A program made the translations under genes and the position numbers. This document shows positions 1-6,808 of a stretch of DNA of 8,727 nucleotides, piece after piece; position 1 is the stretch's first letter; each line of letters starts with the position of its first letter. The stretch is from positions 1 to 8,727 of the forward strand of contig CAZYLH010000054.1 of NCBI GenBank assembly GCA_964648695.1, written 5' to 3'. The stretch is from UBA4292 sp964648695. Lineage in GTDB: Bacteria; Bacillota; Clostridia; Lachnospirales; Lachnospiraceae. The notes below the pieces were generated by a model. That model was not told the origin of the DNA and searched no databases. It was given only the letters and a program-made list of their open reading frames with translations.

Positions 1-2
1 TG

Positions 3-635
3 ATTGATGAAAATGTCTTTATAGGCATTGTGCACACTTTGTTTTCTGAGGACACAGGGGATATTTTAAGAGCAGAATATGAGGAAAATGATATCATAAA
101 CATCTCACTGCTTTATTATCTTACCAAGAATGAAAATGTGATCCCGAGTCAAAATGAGATCTGTGGAAGACTTTTAGACAGACTCTGTAAGAAGGGCCTG
201 CTATTTGGGTTTTATACGCTTCTCTGGGGCAAGGTGGATTTTCCAGCACAGTTAAATGGAAAATTTTTGTTAGAGCATCGTGCCCGCAGTGCGGGAAGAG
301 TGTTTTTGACAATGAAGCACACTGGCATGGACGATTCTTTAACTGTTCAGATGCAAAAAATGTTTGACGGCATTTTTGTCGCCCAGGTGGTGCTTTTTTC
401 GGATGAGACGCTTGAATATTCCATCGCTGAGGAGCACGGTGGCAAACAGCAGGTCGTAATAGAGCGGGAGATGACGGCAAATGATATGGCATTTGTCCGC
501 AGCGGAAGTGTTTTTGAGGCTATCAACGAGATGGGAGTGCTGTTTAAATCAGGCCAGGAAAAGCTTCTGGAGGATGCGCTCATCCGACATGAGACGAAAC
601 AGTTCGTTACAGAGAAGCTGTTTAAGCCGCTGTAG
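3..635 (+). CDS. C-terminal part of a large protein, probably DUF5717 family (5' end outside window)
   Basis: The frame is open from the first bases (IDENVFIGIVHTL...) to a TAG at 633-635, so this is the last 210 residues of a longer protein. A GTG at 30 could serve as a start but has no clear Shine-Dalgarno site, and coding potential continues upstream of it. The first ~65 residues look helical; the rest alternates short strands (for example GRVFLTMKH, FVAQVVLFSDETLEYSIAEE) and ends in a helix, resembling a beta-rich C-terminal domain. There is no signal peptide or membrane segment in the visible part. The pattern 'FDGIFVAQVVLFSDETLEY' and the gene order resemble the large DUF5717 proteins of Lachnospiraceae; that is recall, not a search. 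Function is unknown. The stop is 55 bases before the Hsp70-like gene, so co-transcription is likely. Confidence 0.65.
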   Translation: MDENVFIGIVHTLFSEDTGDILRAEYEENDIINISLLYYLTKNENVIPSQNEICGRLLDRLCKKGLLFGFYTLLWGKVDFPAQLNGKFLLEHRARSAGRVFLTMKHTGMDDSLTVQMQKMFDGIFVAQVVLFSDETLEYSIAEEHGGKQQVVIEREMTANDMAFVRSGSVFEAINEMGVLFKSGQEKLLEDALIRHETKQFVTEKLFKPL

Positions 636-652
636 ATACTGGCAATGAAGAG

Positions 653-690
653 AGGAAGGAGAATACCGCATAAACGGTATGGTGCCGTAA
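653..690 (+). promoter_or_regulatory. Translation start region with a hairpin between Shine-Dalgarno and ATG
   Basis: A strong Shine-Dalgarno AGGAAGGAG lies at 653-661, but the only sensible ATG is at 691, 29 bases further on. Between them is a perfect 6-bp inverted repeat, ATACCG (663-668) and CGGTAT (675-680), with the 6-base loop CATAAA. Folding it removes 18 bases and leaves about 11 bases between the Shine-Dalgarno site and the ATG. The right arm also starts a three-codon reading frame, ATG GTG CCG TAA (679-690), whose stop directly abuts the real ATG. A competing fold, ACGG (674-677) with CCGT (685-688), is possible. A weak GGTG at 681-684 could also act as the Shine-Dalgarno site. The repeat is seen directly; its function is inference. 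Confidence 0.5.
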
Positions 691-1950
691 ATGGATGGAT
701 TGATCATTGGGTTTGACCTGTGCGACAGCTACACACAGATCGCCGTTTATGACGAGGAGACGGCAGACGTGGTGGGAATGGAGTTTGCCCAGGGAATGGA
801 TGAGATTCCGACAACCATTTGTAAAAGCCGAAGAAAAGAAGAGTGGAAGATCGGAGAGGCTGCCTGTGAGATGGCGCTTTTAGGCGCCGGCATAGTGGTG
901 GACAAGCTTTTGCGCCTGGTAAAGAAAAGCGGCCATGCGACGCTGGAAAACAAAACCTACCAGGCAAGAGAGCTTCTTGAGATTTATATAAGAGAAGCCT
1001 TAAAAGAGGTGTGTGAGCGCTATAAAAGACCTATCTCGCGCATTATATTTACCGTGGATGAGCTTAAGAAAACCCTCCTAGACGGGTTGATGGAGAGCGT
1101 AACAAATCTAGGGTATTCTGATAAGCAGGTGGAGATAATCAGCCATTCCGAAAGCTTTCTCTACTACCTTTTGCGCCAGAATACGGATAATTTTGCAAAT
1201 ATCTGTGCGGTATTTGATCTGTCAAAGGAAGGTCTGTGGTATTACGAGTGCAGCATTATGCGCGGTATGACCCCTCAGATTGCCCGTGCTGCGGGAGAGC
1301 GCCTTGATGAGGGTTTTAGCCTGGATATCCTTGAGAGCGAGGCGGGAAGAAAGCTTGCAGATAATATCCTACAGGCATGTGTGGAGCGCCAGTTTGACAA
1401 AAAGATTATCTCCTCAGTGTATCTGACAGGCAGAGGCATGAAGGAGATACAGGACTGGGGAGCAAAGTCCCTAGGAAAAATCTGTGCCAGAAGAAAGGTT
1501 TATCTTGAGGGGCAGCTTTTTGCAAAGGGCGCTGCGTGGATGGGCGTTTCTAAGGAGGATTCTGGACTGGTAAAATATCCGTATATCATGATCGGAAAGG
1601 GACGGATTTTGGCAAATGTCGGCATGACTATGCAGGTGGCGGGAATATCAAAATCCCTGCTTCTTTTGGAGGCGGGGGACAGGTGGTATACCGCTAGGGG
1701 TCAGGTGGAATTTATCCTTGATGGATGTGACAGCATCGACCTTCAGATTACAAAGGCGGGCGGCAGGCGCCCGGAAATAGTAAAAATTTCACTGGGAGAG
1801 CTTCCGCACAGACCAAACAAGGCCACAAGAATTCGCTTGGAGACAGAATTTACATCGGAGACAGATCTGCGCGTGACCATAACTGATCTTGGCTTTGGAG
1901 AGATTTTTCCCTCGGAGGGCTTTGTGATGGTGCGGGAGATATCCATATAG
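691..1950 (+). CDS. Miniature Hsp70/actin-fold protein, probably DUF5716 family
   Basis: A 419-residue cytoplasmic protein with no signal peptide or membrane helix. The order of elements follows the Hsp70/actin ATPase fold: a phosphate-1-like strand-loop (IIGFDLCDSYTQIAVYD, residues 5-21), a phosphate-2-like segment (AVFDLSKEGLWYYE, 173-186), an adenosine-motif-like stretch (VYLTGRGMKE, 243-252) and a connect-2-like helix (GQLFAKGAAWMG, 274-285). The nucleotide domain is only ~290 residues against ~380 in DnaK. Residues ~295-419 are beta-rich; 367-404 (SLGELPHRPNKATRIRLETE... onward) resemble the Hsp70 substrate-binding beta domain, and the helical lid is absent. The glycine-rich phosphate loops of Hsp70 are not conserved, so ATP hydrolysis is doubtful. 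The start is fixed because an in-frame TAA stands just before ATG 691. It lies between the DUF5717-like gene and a TPR-like gene. The DUF5716 name is from memory; the chaperone-like fold is inference from motifs. Cellular role is unknown. Confidence 0.7.
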   Translation: MDGLIIGFDLCDSYTQIAVYDEETADVVGMEFAQGMDEIPTTICKSRRKEEWKIGEAACEMALLGAGIVVDKLLRLVKKSGHATLENKTYQARELLEIYIREALKEVCERYKRPISRIIFTVDELKKTLLDGLMESVTNLGYSDKQVEIISHSESFLYYLLRQNTDNFANICAVFDLSKEGLWYYECSIMRGMTPQIARAAGERLDEGFSLDILESEAGRKLADNILQACVERQFDKKIISSVYLTGRGMKEIQDWGAKSLGKICARRKVYLEGQLFAKGAAWMGVSKEDSGLVKYPYIMIGKGRILANVGMTMQVAGISKSLLLLEAGDRWYTARGQVEFILDGCDSIDLQITKAGGRRPEIVKISLGELPHRPNKATRIRLETEFTSETDLRVTITDLGFGEIFPSEGFVMVREISI

Positions 1951-1973
1951 AGTGAAAGCGAGGATGTAAAGGC

Positions 1974-2792
1974 GTGAGTGCGTATATTCTTTGCTCCAGC
2001 CCATTGGCGGAGCATCCATATAAAATACAGGAGACGGGTCTTTTGCTCTACAGTGCGGAGGAGCTGTCGTATTACATATATAATAATTTTTATCTGGTGG
2101 ATGAAAACTTTGTGAGCGAGGAGCTGCTTACCTTTTTGGAGGATGAGCTGGGACTTAAGGAAAGCGCAGAGCATTTTAGAAGGGTTAAGAGCGAGCGGAC
2201 AGCTCTAAGTGTTTTGCTGATGAGTATGCTTCGTGAGTTTCGTTACTATTCGGAGGCGGAGCTTAAGAGCTTTCAGCAGCGATACGATTCCTATCGCAGG
2301 CAGAACCCTTTAATCAGAAGGGCGCAAAAAGCGGATTTTTTGCTTGAGAACGGACACTACCTGCCAGCCATTCAGGTTTACGTAGAGCTCTGTAACGTTA
2401 AAAAAGACAAAACGCTTCCAAAGGAGTTTTACATGAAGATCAGACAGCGCATGGCCATTAGCTACATCCATTTAGGGCTTTTTTCAGAGGCCATGGACGC
2501 CTATCTGGCTGCCTATGAGGAGGAGCCTAACGAGGAGCTTTTAAAGCAGATATATCAGTTTTCATGCATGGCGCAGATACAGCTGCCGCCAGAGATAAGA
2601 AAGGCCATTTCGCCTGAAATAGAGAGTGCATGGAAGGGAGAATATGATGAGGTCAGCGCCCAGGGGGAGCTCCTCGCAACCACGGGCCCCACTGCCGCGA
2701 TGTTTTCAAAGGACTCCATACGCAGAAAAGAAGTCCTAAAAAAACACATCGAAAAAATCAAGAGGGACTATCGCAGGGCGATCTCCCAGTAA
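1974..2792 (+). CDS. TPR-like helical protein of unknown function
   Basis: A 272-residue, probably cytoplasmic protein. It starts at GTG 1974, nine bases after an AGGA at 1961-1964; no better start lies in frame nearby. Residues ~1-60 form a compact helical N-terminus. Two helix-turn-helix units with tetratricopeptide character follow: residues ~117-147 (FLLENGHYLPAIQVYVELC) and ~155-190 (RMAISYIHLGLFSEAMDAYL), with the small/large residue spacing expected for TPRs. The C-terminus (~245-270) is a basic helix. TPRs usually bind other proteins and are common in chaperone partners, so an interaction with the Hsp70-like protein encoded 23 bases upstream is plausible but unproven. The N-terminal region matches nothing I recognise. 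The gene is probably translated from the same message as its neighbours, and valS follows after 35 bases. Confidence 0.7.
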   Translation: MSAYILCSSPLAEHPYKIQETGLLLYSAEELSYYIYNNFYLVDENFVSEELLTFLEDELGLKESAEHFRRVKSERTALSVLLMSMLREFRYYSEAELKSFQQRYDSYRRQNPLIRRAQKADFLLENGHYLPAIQVYVELCNVKKDKTLPKEFYMKIRQRMAISYIHLGLFSEAMDAYLAAYEEEPNEELLKQIYQFSCMAQIQLPPEIRKAISPEIESAWKGEYDEVSAQGELLATTGPTAAMFSKDSIRRKEVLKKHIEKIKRDYRRAISQ

Positions 2793-2827
2793 AGCTAAAA
2801 AAATTAACTCTAAAGATGGAGGTCAAC

Positions 2828-5473
2828 ATGAGCAAGCAGTTGGAGAAAAACTACGACCCTTCAGAGATTGAGGGGCGCCTGTATCAGAAATGGCTGGATA
2901 AAAAATACTTTCACGCAGAGGTAAACAGGGATAAAAAGCCCTTCACCATTGTGATGCCGCCGCCAAATGTGACAGGTCAGCTCCATATGGGACATGCCCT
3001 GGACAACACCATGCAGGATATCTTAATACGCTATAAGCGCATGCAGGGCTATGAGGCGCTCTGGCAGCCGGGAACGGATCACGCGGCAATAGCCACGGAG
3101 GTAAAGGTTATAGAAAAGCTCAAATCCGAAGGCATTGAGAAAAAGGATTTGGGACGGGAAAAATTTTTGGAGAGAGCTTGGGAGTGGAAGAATGAGTACG
3201 GCTCTCGGATCATCAATCAGCTAAAAAAGCTGGGGTCTTCTGCGGATTGGGACAGGGAGCGTTTCACCATGGATGAGGGGTGCTCCAGAGCAGTTAATGA
3301 GGTCTTTATTAGACTGTATGAGAAGGGATGGATCTATAAGGGCTCACGCATAGGAAACTGGTGCCCGGTATGTAAGACCTCCATCTCTGACGCTGAGGTG
3401 GCCTACGAAGAGCAGGACGGTTTTTTCTGGCATATCAAATACCCCATCGTAGGAGAGGAGGGGCGATTTGTCGAGATTGCAACCACAAGACCTGAGACCA
3501 TGCTTGGAGATACCGCTGTTGCTGTAAACCCAGAGGATGAGCGCTATAAGGAGCTTATAGGAAAGACTCTGCTTCTTCCCATTGTAAACAGAGAAATTCC
3601 GATTATAGCAGACCTTTACGTAGATAAGGAGTTTGGAACGGGCTGTGTAAAGATCACCCCCGCCCATGACCCCAACGACTTTGAGGTGGGAAAGCGCCAT
3701 GGCCTTGCCGAAATCAATATATTAAACGATGATGCCTCGATTAATGAAAACGGCGGAAAGTATGCGGGAATGGACCGCTACGAGGCCAGAAAAGCGATCG
3801 TTGATGAGCTTGATAAGATGGGGCTTTTGGTAAAGGTTAAGCCCCATACTCACAATGTCGGCACGCATGATCGGTGTCACACAACCATAGAGCCGATGGT
3901 TAAGCCGCAGTGGTTTGTCAAGATGGACGAGATGATAAAGCCCGCGGCCACGGCGGTAAAGTCCGGTGAGATAAAGCTCCTTCCTGAGAGAATGGAGAAG
4001 AGCTATTTTAACTGGACGGACAACATCCGTGACTGGTGTATTTCAAGGCAGCTCTGGTGGGGACATCGCATACCCGCTTACTACTGTGAGGACTGCTCAC
4101 ACATGGTGGTAGCCCATGAAAAGCCTGCGGCTTGCCCCAAATGCGGCGCTAAACATATAAATCAGGATCCTGATACCCTAGACACCTGGTTTTCCTCTGC
4201 GCTGTGGCCATTTTCTACTCTAGGCTGGCCGGATAAGACAGAGGAGATGGACTATTTTTATCCGACTAACGTTTTAGTAACCGGATATGACATTCTCTTT
4301 TTCTGGGTTATCCGCATGATTTTTTCAGGATATGAGCAGACCGGCAAAGCGCCCTTTGACACGGTTTTATTCCACGGTCTGGTAAGAGACTCTCAGGGGC
4401 GGAAGATGAGCAAGTCCCTAAATAACGGCATCGATCCTCTTGAGGTGATTGAAAAGTATGGCGCTGACGCTCTGCGCATGACACTTATGACTGGAAACGC
4501 CCCGGGAAATGACATGCGCTTTTACTGGGAGAGGGTAGAGGCAAGCAGAAATTTTGCAAACAAGGTGTGGAATGCCGCGCGCTTTATCATCATGAATATG
4601 GAAAAGGCGGATATTTCTGATGTAAATCTTTCAAGTCTTACCATGGCGGATCGCTGGATTATCTCAAAGTGCAACACCCTGACAAAGGATGTCACAGATC
4701 TCATGGATAAGTACGAGATGGGTATTGCGCTCTCAAAGATCTACGACTTTGTGTGGGAGGAATTCTGCGACTGGTATATCGAGATGGTAAAGCCCCGTCT
4801 CTACAGCGATGAGGATGAGACAAAGGCAGCCGCTATCTGGACCCTAAAGACGGTTTTGATACAGGCTCTTAAGATGCTCCATCCCTTTATCCCATTTGTC
4901 ACAGAGGAAATCTTTTGCAATCTGCAGGATGATGAGGAGTCCATCATGGTCTCTGAGTGGCCGGTTTATAAAAGCGAGTTCTCATTTTTAGATGAGGAGG
5001 CAAGCGTTGAGGTTATAAAGGAGGCTGTTCGCGCTATCAGGGCTGTCCGCACAGATATGAATGTGCCGCCAAGCAGAAAGGCAAGCGTTTATGTGGTCTG
5101 CGAAGATGAGCGCATAAAAAATATTTTCAAGCGAAACAGCGTATTCTTTTCCACCCTGTCATATGCCAGCAAGGTATACATCCAGGCTGACAGAGAAGGA
5201 ATCGATGACAACGCTGTCTCTGCGGTGATTGCAGGAGCAGTTATATATATTCCCTTTGATCAGCTGGTTGACATTGAAAAGGAAATCGAGCGCTTAGAGG
5301 GTGAGAAGAGCAGACTGAGTAAGGAGCTTGCGCGTTCAAATGCCATGCTCTCAAACGAAAAATTCATATCAAAAGCTCCCGCCGAAAAAGTTTCTGAAGA
5401 AAAGGAAAAGCTTGCAAAATATGAGAATATGATGAGGCAGGTGCAGGAGCGATTGGCAATATTGCACAAGTAA
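2828..5473 (+). CDS. valS: Valyl-tRNA synthetase (class I, ValRS)
   Basis: Attaches valine to tRNA-Val using ATP in the cytoplasm. It has 881 residues, the normal bacterial length. I chose ATG 2828 because TGGAGG (2817-2822) sits five bases before it; an in-frame ATG at 2816 overlaps that Shine-Dalgarno site. Visible are the HIGH signature as HMGH (residues 53-56) after PPPNVTGQL, the editing domain with TTRPETMLGD (219-228), a four-cysteine zinc site (420, 423, 436, 439), WWGHRIPAYY before it, and KMSKS at 526-530. The helical anticodon-binding domain (from about residue 600 to 740) and the C-terminal coiled-coil tRNA-binding arm (about 815-881) are present. A CPVC pair also stands at 179-182. 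Nothing essential is missing. No T-box leader fits in the 35-base gap upstream, so expression probably depends on the upstream operon. folC, the common downstream neighbour of valS in Bacillota, is absent here. Confidence 0.97.
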   Translation: MSKQLEKNYDPSEIEGRLYQKWLDKKYFHAEVNRDKKPFTIVMPPPNVTGQLHMGHALDNTMQDILIRYKRMQGYEALWQPGTDHAAIATEVKVIEKLKSEGIEKKDLGREKFLERAWEWKNEYGSRIINQLKKLGSSADWDRERFTMDEGCSRAVNEVFIRLYEKGWIYKGSRIGNWCPVCKTSISDAEVAYEEQDGFFWHIKYPIVGEEGRFVEIATTRPETMLGDTAVAVNPEDERYKELIGKTLLLPIVNREIPIIADLYVDKEFGTGCVKITPAHDPNDFEVGKRHGLAEINILNDDASINENGGKYAGMDRYEARKAIVDELDKMGLLVKVKPHTHNVGTHDRCHTTIEPMVKPQWFVKMDEMIKPAATAVKSGEIKLLPERMEKSYFNWTDNIRDWCISRQLWWGHRIPAYYCEDCSHMVVAHEKPAACPKCGAKHINQDPDTLDTWFSSALWPFSTLGWPDKTEEMDYFYPTNVLVTGYDILFFWVIRMIFSGYEQTGKAPFDTVLFHGLVRDSQGRKMSKSLNNGIDPLEVIEKYGADALRMTLMTGNAPGNDMRFYWERVEASRNFANKVWNAARFIIMNMEKADISDVNLSSLTMADRWIISKCNTLTKDVTDLMDKYEMGIALSKIYDFVWEEFCDWYIEMVKPRLYSDEDETKAAAIWTLKTVLIQALKMLHPFIPFVTEEIFCNLQDDEESIMVSEWPVYKSEFSFLDEEASVEVIKEAVRAIRAVRTDMNVPPSRKASVYVVCEDERIKNIFKRNSVFFSTLSYASKVYIQADREGIDDNAVSAVIAGAVIYIPFDQLVDIEKEIERLEGEKSRLSKELARSNAMLSNEKFISKAPAEKVSEEKEKLAKYENMMRQVQERLAILHK

Positions 5474-5485
5474 AACGGCAAAAGG

Positions 5486-5514
5486 TTGCGCTCTCTTTGT
5501 TTTTATGTTATGAT
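5486..5514 (+). promoter_or_regulatory. Extended -10 sigma-A-type promoter for the lipoprotein gene
   Basis: The -10 hexamer TATGAT (5509-5514) matches five of six consensus bases and is preceded by the extended element TG at 5506-5507 (TGnTATGAT). Exactly 17 bases upstream is TTGCGC (5486-5491), which keeps only the TTG of the -35 consensus; the extended -10 may compensate. Transcription would begin near 5521, just before the first leader hairpin, giving a leader of about 120 nt. The site is 12 bases downstream of the valS stop. Confidence 0.65.
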
Positions 5515-5520
5515 ACGAGC

Positions 5521-5641
5521 GTTAAAAGTCATGTGAGATACGCGCTATCAAGCTCGCATGACTCTTAGATGTTAAAGTACCCACACGCTGGGTAACTTAA
5601 AGTGGCTGAGAGATCAGCTCAGGAAGGAGAAACATAAAAAC
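5521..5641 (+). promoter_or_regulatory. Structured 5' leader with three consecutive hairpins
   Basis: Three inverted repeats stand in series before the lipoprotein start. Hairpin 1: AGTCATGTGAG (5527-5537) pairs with CTCGCATGACT (5553-5563), 11 bp with one G-U, and a 15-base loop. Hairpin 2: TACCCA (5578-5583) pairs with TGGGTA (5589-5594) around CACGC, flanked by the repeats GTTAAAGT (5571-5578) and CTTAAAGT (5596-5603), whose bases can extend the stem with bulges. Hairpin 3: GCTGA (5605-5609) pairs with TCAGC (5614-5618) around a GAGA tetraloop. The Shine-Dalgarno AGGAAGGAG (5621-5629) follows, 12 bases before ATG 5642. No run of T follows hairpin 1 or 2, so they are not classical terminators. 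I do not recognise a known riboswitch class. The repeats are seen; a regulatory role is inferred. Confidence 0.55.
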
Positions 5642-6708
5642 ATGTTTAAAACAAAATTGAAGAGGGCGGCTGCCTTTTTGCTCGCGGCTGTTTTAACAGG
5701 AGCCTGTATGACGGGGTGTTCTGACTCGTCATCTGACGAGGAGACAACCGCAAGTGATTCTGATACCACGGATTCTTCTGACAATGACAGCACATATGTA
5801 AACCCCTACACTCTATCAAATGTGGATGTATTCGAGATCGACTATAGTCAGTATGTGGATGTGAGCAACTGGAAGGATACAGTGGTAACCGTTGAGGACA
5901 TTACCGAGCCGGAGTATGAGATCCTGTATGCGCTGGCATATGAGCTGGAGGATCTGGGAATCGAGGCAATCGAGATCACTGACAGGGCTGTCCAGGGCGG
6001 AGACACCGTGACCATGGATTTTGTGGGGTATGTAGACGGCGAGGAGTTAGAAAACGGCAGCGGAACAGATCAGACGCTGACCATTGGCTCTGGCAAATAC
6101 ATAACCGGATTTGAGGAAGGCCTTGTGGGCGCTGAGATTGGCGAGGAGGTTACCTTAGAGCTGACATTTCCGGATCCATACGTAAACAACACAGACCTTA
6201 GCGGCGTGGATGTGACCTTCGTGGTGACCGTAACTGCTATTTCGGGCTATGACTATGACGCGATTACTGATGAGGAAATCAGCGAAGCCACTGACGGGGA
6301 ATATGAGACCTATGCTGAGTATGAAGAGGATTTTCTCACAAGCCGGGCACAGGACTATGAGGAGTCGATCATCTGGCAGAAGGTTGTAGAAAATGTGGAG
6401 GAAAAGGCAGTGTGTGAGGAGCTCTCTGAAGACTTCATCAACACATATCTCTACACCTACGGCGCGATATCCGAGACATACAGCATGAGCATTGAGACGG
6501 TTCTCTACTATACATTCGGATATTCACTAACGGTTGAGGAATTCATAGAGGCGATTGAGCCGACCGCAGAGGAATATGCGCTACAAAGCTGCACCGTGCT
6601 TGCCATTGCTGATATGGAGGGCATCGAGGTGGACGAGGATGAGCTTGAGGAGGCATATCAGACACAGCTGGCAAATTATGACAGCGAGGAGGATATGGCC
6701 GAGAGCGG
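5642..6708 (+). CDS. Acidic lipoprotein with FKBP and trigger-factor-like domains (3' end lost in gap)
   Basis: Probably a membrane-anchored foldase (peptidyl-prolyl isomerase type) acting outside the cytoplasm. The first 355 residues are visible. A lipoprotein signal peptide (KTKLKR, a hydrophobic core at ~9-20, lipobox MTGC with Cys26) leads into a Ser/Asp/Thr-rich linker (27-50). An FKBP-type domain covers ~117-200 (GDTVTMDFVGYVDG, IGSGKYITGFEEGLVGAEIG, LSGVDVTFVVTVTAI). Residues ~208-355 resemble the helical C-terminal chaperone part of trigger factor (EKAVCEELSEDFI, ADMEGIEVDEDELEEAY). The ribosome-binding N-domain of trigger factor is replaced by the signal and linker. After Cys26 I count 86 Asp/Glu against 6 Lys/Arg. 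Prolyl isomerase activity is inferred from family. ATG 5642 has an SD 12 bases upstream and its own promoter. The sequence runs into the 100-N gap; residues read beyond it in this frame belong to the opposite gene. Confidence 0.85.
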
Positions 6709-6808
6709 NNNNNNNNNNNNNNNNNNNNNNNNNNNNNNNNNNNNNNNNNNNNNNNNNNNNNNNNNNNNNNNNNNNNNNNNNNNNNNNNNNNNNNNNNNNN
6801 NNNNNNNN
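6709..6808. other. Scaffold gap, 100 N
   Basis: Exactly 100 unknown bases, the usual placeholder for a gap of unknown length. It removes the 3' end of the lipoprotein gene and the 3' end of pyrG, plus whatever terminators lie between these convergent genes. The pyrG remainder alone should need about 165 bases, so the true gap is probably longer than drawn. Confidence 0.97.

Noticed and set aside
1964..1969. ATG-TAA start-stop just before the TPR-like gene, similar to the mini-frame before the Hsp70-like gene
   Set aside because: A two-codon coincidence is frequent by chance, and its ATG overlaps the AGGA Shine-Dalgarno site used for GTG 1974.
1743..2174. 143-residue minus-strand frame (and 121-492 minus, 3344-3700 minus, 7603-7989 plus)
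   Set aside because: These lie entirely opposite well-supported genes, lack ribosome binding sites, and have unnatural composition; they are shadows.
2816..2827. Upstream in-frame ATG of valS (MEVN extension)
   Set aside because: It overlaps the GGAGG that serves ATG 2828 and has no good Shine-Dalgarno site of its own.
5476..5508. Possible valS terminator: GCAA/TTGC hairpin then CTCTCTTTGTTTTT
   Set aside because: The stem is only 4 bp and the T-rich run starts several bases later; the same bases form the promoter spacer. Too weak to call.
5569..5595. Short frame MLKYPHAG with stop inside hairpin 2, as a possible leader peptide
   Set aside because: No Shine-Dalgarno site, no repeated regulatory codons, and no terminator downstream for attenuation.
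5604..5613. GGCTGAGAGA resembling the TPP riboswitch CTGAGA element
   Set aside because: The other conserved TPP parts and the required helices are absent, and it lies in a simple tetraloop hairpin before a foldase gene.
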